Shown here: piece by piece, positions 7,150 to 8,387 of the stretch
Layout of the letters: every line of letters begins with the position of its first letter
Numbering within the stretch: position 1 is the stretch's first letter
Assembly: GCA_947175225.1 (NCBI GenBank)
Contig: CAMWLX010000134.1
Coordinates: forward strand, 1 to 8,387
Origin: an uncultured Porphyromonadaceae bacterium
GTDB lineage: Bacteria; Bacteroidota; Bacteroidia; Bacteroidales; Muribaculaceae
DNA: 8,387 bases
Direction: 5' to 3'
The notes under the pieces: model-generated
Told to the model about the DNA's origin: nothing
The model's input: the letters and a program-made list of their open reading frames with translations, nothing else
Database searches by the model: none
Position numbers and translations under genes: made by a program

Positions 7150-7170
7150 CAGGGCGTTTCGTCTCGCGTT

Positions 7171-7190
7171 GAGCGCGTTGCCGAGCGCTT
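7171..7190 (+). other. Possible leader hairpin upstream of the acyltransferase gene
   Basis: AGCGC at 7172-7176 pairs with GCGCT at 7185-7189 around an 8-nt loop, and G7171 with T7190 can add a wobble pair. The surrounding 50 bp is markedly more GC-rich than the other intergenic sequence here. There is no U-tract, so it is not a terminator. It would lie in the 5' leader if the -7 box at 7142-7149 is used. Confidence 0.3.
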
Positions 7191-7209
7191 GTTGCGATTG
7201 AAAGAACCC

Positions 7210-7241
7210 AATTATGCATTTTGCATTATGAATTATGAATT
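7210..7241 (+). repeat. ATTATGAATT-type intergenic repeat overlapping the acyltransferase start
   Basis: The AT-rich tract contains ATTATGCATT, then TTGCATTATG and AATTATGAATT, with an inverted repeat ATGCA-TTT-TGCAT at 7214-7226. From general familiarity, tracts translating as NYELxIMNYEL are scattered through Bacteroidetes intergenic regions; that part is recollection, not seen here. The tract supplies the ATG at 7228 used by the acyltransferase gene. Confidence 0.45.
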
Positions 7242-8277
7242 AAAAAAACGACTACGCTATATCGATGCGATGCGTGGGCTGGCTATCTTGCTCGTGGTCT
7301 TCAGCCATGTGACGAATGCCTACGTGAAGATGCCGATTACAAACGCATCATTCTCAGCGGTCTACTACATGATGACAATGTTCAGGATGCCGCTCTTCTT
7401 TTTCGTCAGTGGTTTCTTCGCATTCCGCATGGCTGAGAAGTGGAATTGGCCTACGGTGAAGCGTGTGATGACTAAGAAATTTCAGGCTCAGATTGTGGGC
7501 TTGGCGGTATTTTGCTTCCTGTATGGGGTATGCATACGGGGATGGAAGTTTAACTTCATATGGACATCAAATCCTTATTGGTTTACTATCTCACTATTCG
7601 AGATGTTTGTCTTATATTTGGCTGCGGCATTGGTCGTACGCAAGACAAATAAGAACTGGCCTCTCTATACATTGCTTGCCTTCTCTTGGCTTTCCCCATT
7701 CATATTCAATTATTTCACGGATGGAGTGAAACTTCCTGAATGGGTAGTAGGTCTTCAGACATGGCATACTTTGAATTATTGGCCATATTTCATGCTCGGG
7801 ATTTTTGCCCGTCGTTTTGAGTCTTTAACTTGGAAGGCAGTAGACAATCAATATTTCAAGGCACTGATGATAATATCATTTTTTGCATTGGTGATTTTCT
7901 ATGGATGCAGACATAAGTATTCGTTGGAATGGGATTTCGTAATGACGGCTATGCGTTTCACTGGATTGATGACATTGCTGATTTCATTCCGGTCGTATAG
8001 GGAATGGTTTGATAAAGGAAATGCTCTTAGCAATACGATGTCGTTTGTCGGGAGCCGGACTCTTGACATCTATTATCTTCACTATTTTTTTATCCCCAAT
8101 CTTTCCTTCATGAAAGGGTTTCTCTCTTCCGGACCCGGCAATTCAATACTCGCTATGCTGACCATCGGCCTTGCAATCTCCGCTCTCGTCATAGCCCTTT
8201 GCCTAATCATCAGTGCAGTCCTCCGCTCCTCCCCTCTTTTAGCCTCCTGGCTGTTTGGAGCCTCAACGAAGAAATAA
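7228..8277 (+). CDS. Acyltransferase family 3 membrane protein
   Basis: A 349-residue polytopic inner-membrane protein of the acyltransferase-3 family (PF01757; OafA/NodX type), with about ten hydrophobic helices. The family transfers acyl groups, often acetyl, to surface polysaccharides or other envelope molecules. Signatures are RYIDAMRGLAILLVVFSHV (10-28) with the conserved His27, FRMPLFFFVSGFFA (52-65) with conserved Arg53, and TLDIYYLHYFF near the C-terminus. Length is normal and no key residue appears missing. The reading frame is open back to a TTG at 7147, but that codon lies inside the -7 box. ATG 7228 is the best start, since the next ATG (7267) would cut into the conserved YIDAMRG motif. 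The acceptor is unknown; no glycosyltransferase or polysaccharide gene is adjacent. A hairpin follows the stop codon within a few bases. Confidence 0.88.
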   Translation: MNYELKKRLRYIDAMRGLAILLVVFSHVTNAYVKMPITNASFSAVYYMMTMFRMPLFFFVSGFFAFRMAEKWNWPTVKRVMTKKFQAQIVGLAVFCFLYGVCIRGWKFNFIWTSNPYWFTISLFEMFVLYLAAALVVRKTNKNWPLYTLLAFSWLSPFIFNYFTDGVKLPEWVVGLQTWHTLNYWPYFMLGIFARRFESLTWKAVDNQYFKALMIISFFALVIFYGCRHKYSLEWDFVMTAMRFTGLMTLLISFRSYREWFDKGNALSNTMSFVGSRTLDIYYLHYFFIPNLSFMKGFLSSGPGNSILAMLTIGLAISALVIALCLIISAVLRSSPLLASWLFGASTKK

Positions 8278-8314
8278 AGAAAAGGCCTCATCTCAGAATT
8301 TGAGACGAGGCCTT
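8272..8314 (-). terminator. Rho-independent terminator, minus-strand orientation
   Basis: Arms at 8282-8295 and 8301-8314 form a 14-bp stem with a 5-nt loop and one imperfect position. In minus-strand RNA that position is a G-U wobble; in plus-strand RNA it is an A-C mismatch. On the minus strand the stem is followed by a U-rich tail, TTTTCTTTATTTC-like. On the plus strand there are only two T's inside the stem end before GATTAG. It therefore most likely ends a minus-strand transcript from the right, with weaker or no activity for the acyltransferase mRNA. Confidence 0.7.
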
Positions 8315-8333
8315 GATTAGATTACCCTAACGA

Positions 8334-8355
8334 TTGAAGTTGTTTAAACTTATTT
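8334..8355 (-). repeat. 22-bp element, copy 2 (minus orientation)
   Basis: This is the exact reverse complement of the element at 35-56. Read on the minus strand it is followed about 20 bp later by the terminator hairpin. No good -33 element is visible upstream of its TAAGTTTA on the minus strand. The minus strand also allows a short open end from the window edge (RKPDEILIKK then TAA at 8352-8350) whose stop codon would be the first three bases of the TAAGTTT core. That stretch is too short to call as a gene. Confidence 0.6.
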
Positions 8356-8387
8356 TTTTATTAATATTTCGTCAGGTTTTCGAGCGG

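Noticed and set aside
7147..7227. TTG start for the acyltransferase, adding 27 residues
   Set aside because: The TTG is inside the -7 promoter box, and the added residues include a translated intergenic repeat (NYAFCIMNYEL).
7545..7557. GAAGTT-T-AACTTC palindrome resembling the AAGTT/AACTT arms of the 22-bp element
   Set aside because: It lies within the acyltransferase coding sequence, has a 1-bp rather than 5-bp spacer in the arm arrangement, and is well explained by codons for W-K-F-N-F.

Overview
The window looks like a chromosomal segment from a Bacteroidales bacterium, most likely near Muribaculaceae; I infer the family rank only. The reasons are Bacteroidetes-type promoters (a -7 box TAnnTTTG, exact at three sites), no Shine-Dalgarno sequences ahead of the genes, and a secreted multidomain protein with an Omp28-like region and a 'PGLYIIEGKK' C-terminus typical of type IX secretion sorting domains. 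I see no tRNA, rRNA, CRISPR array, transposase or phage gene.

Layout, left to right. (1) Plus-strand asnA (ammonia-dependent asparagine synthetase) faces minus-strand ung (uracil-DNA glycosylase), with 3 bp between their stop codons. (2) A 204-bp divergent region follows. It holds a well-formed plus-strand promoter and a 9-bp minisatellite (CTCTGATAA, about 6.8 copies) inside the predicted leader of the next gene. (3) A plus-strand pair follows: a YeiH-type ten-helix membrane protein (putative sulfate exporter family) and a MenA/UbiA-like prenyltransferase homologue whose Asp-rich catalytic motifs are largely lost. (4) Convergent to these is a minus-strand pair: an APC-superfamily basic amino acid/polyamine antiporter, then, 22 bp downstream, the exported Omp28-like protein with a CNAC motif. 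(5) A divergent promoter region leads to a plus-strand acyltransferase-3 membrane enzyme. It is followed by a hairpin whose U-tract is on the minus strand, so it most likely ends a minus-strand transcript entering from the right.

The genes do not form one obvious pathway. asnA and ung are housekeeping. The others are envelope or transport functions in small transcription units. I found no convincing new multi-gene system. The best leads are the prenyltransferase homologue with degenerate metal-binding motifs, the minisatellite with an upstream complementary copy that could form alternative hairpins, and a 22-bp element (core AAGTTTAAACAACTTC) that occurs exactly, in opposite orientation, near both window ends. 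Two smaller ones are a possible leaderless antiporter mRNA and an acyltransferase start codon lying in what looks like a dispersed repeat.
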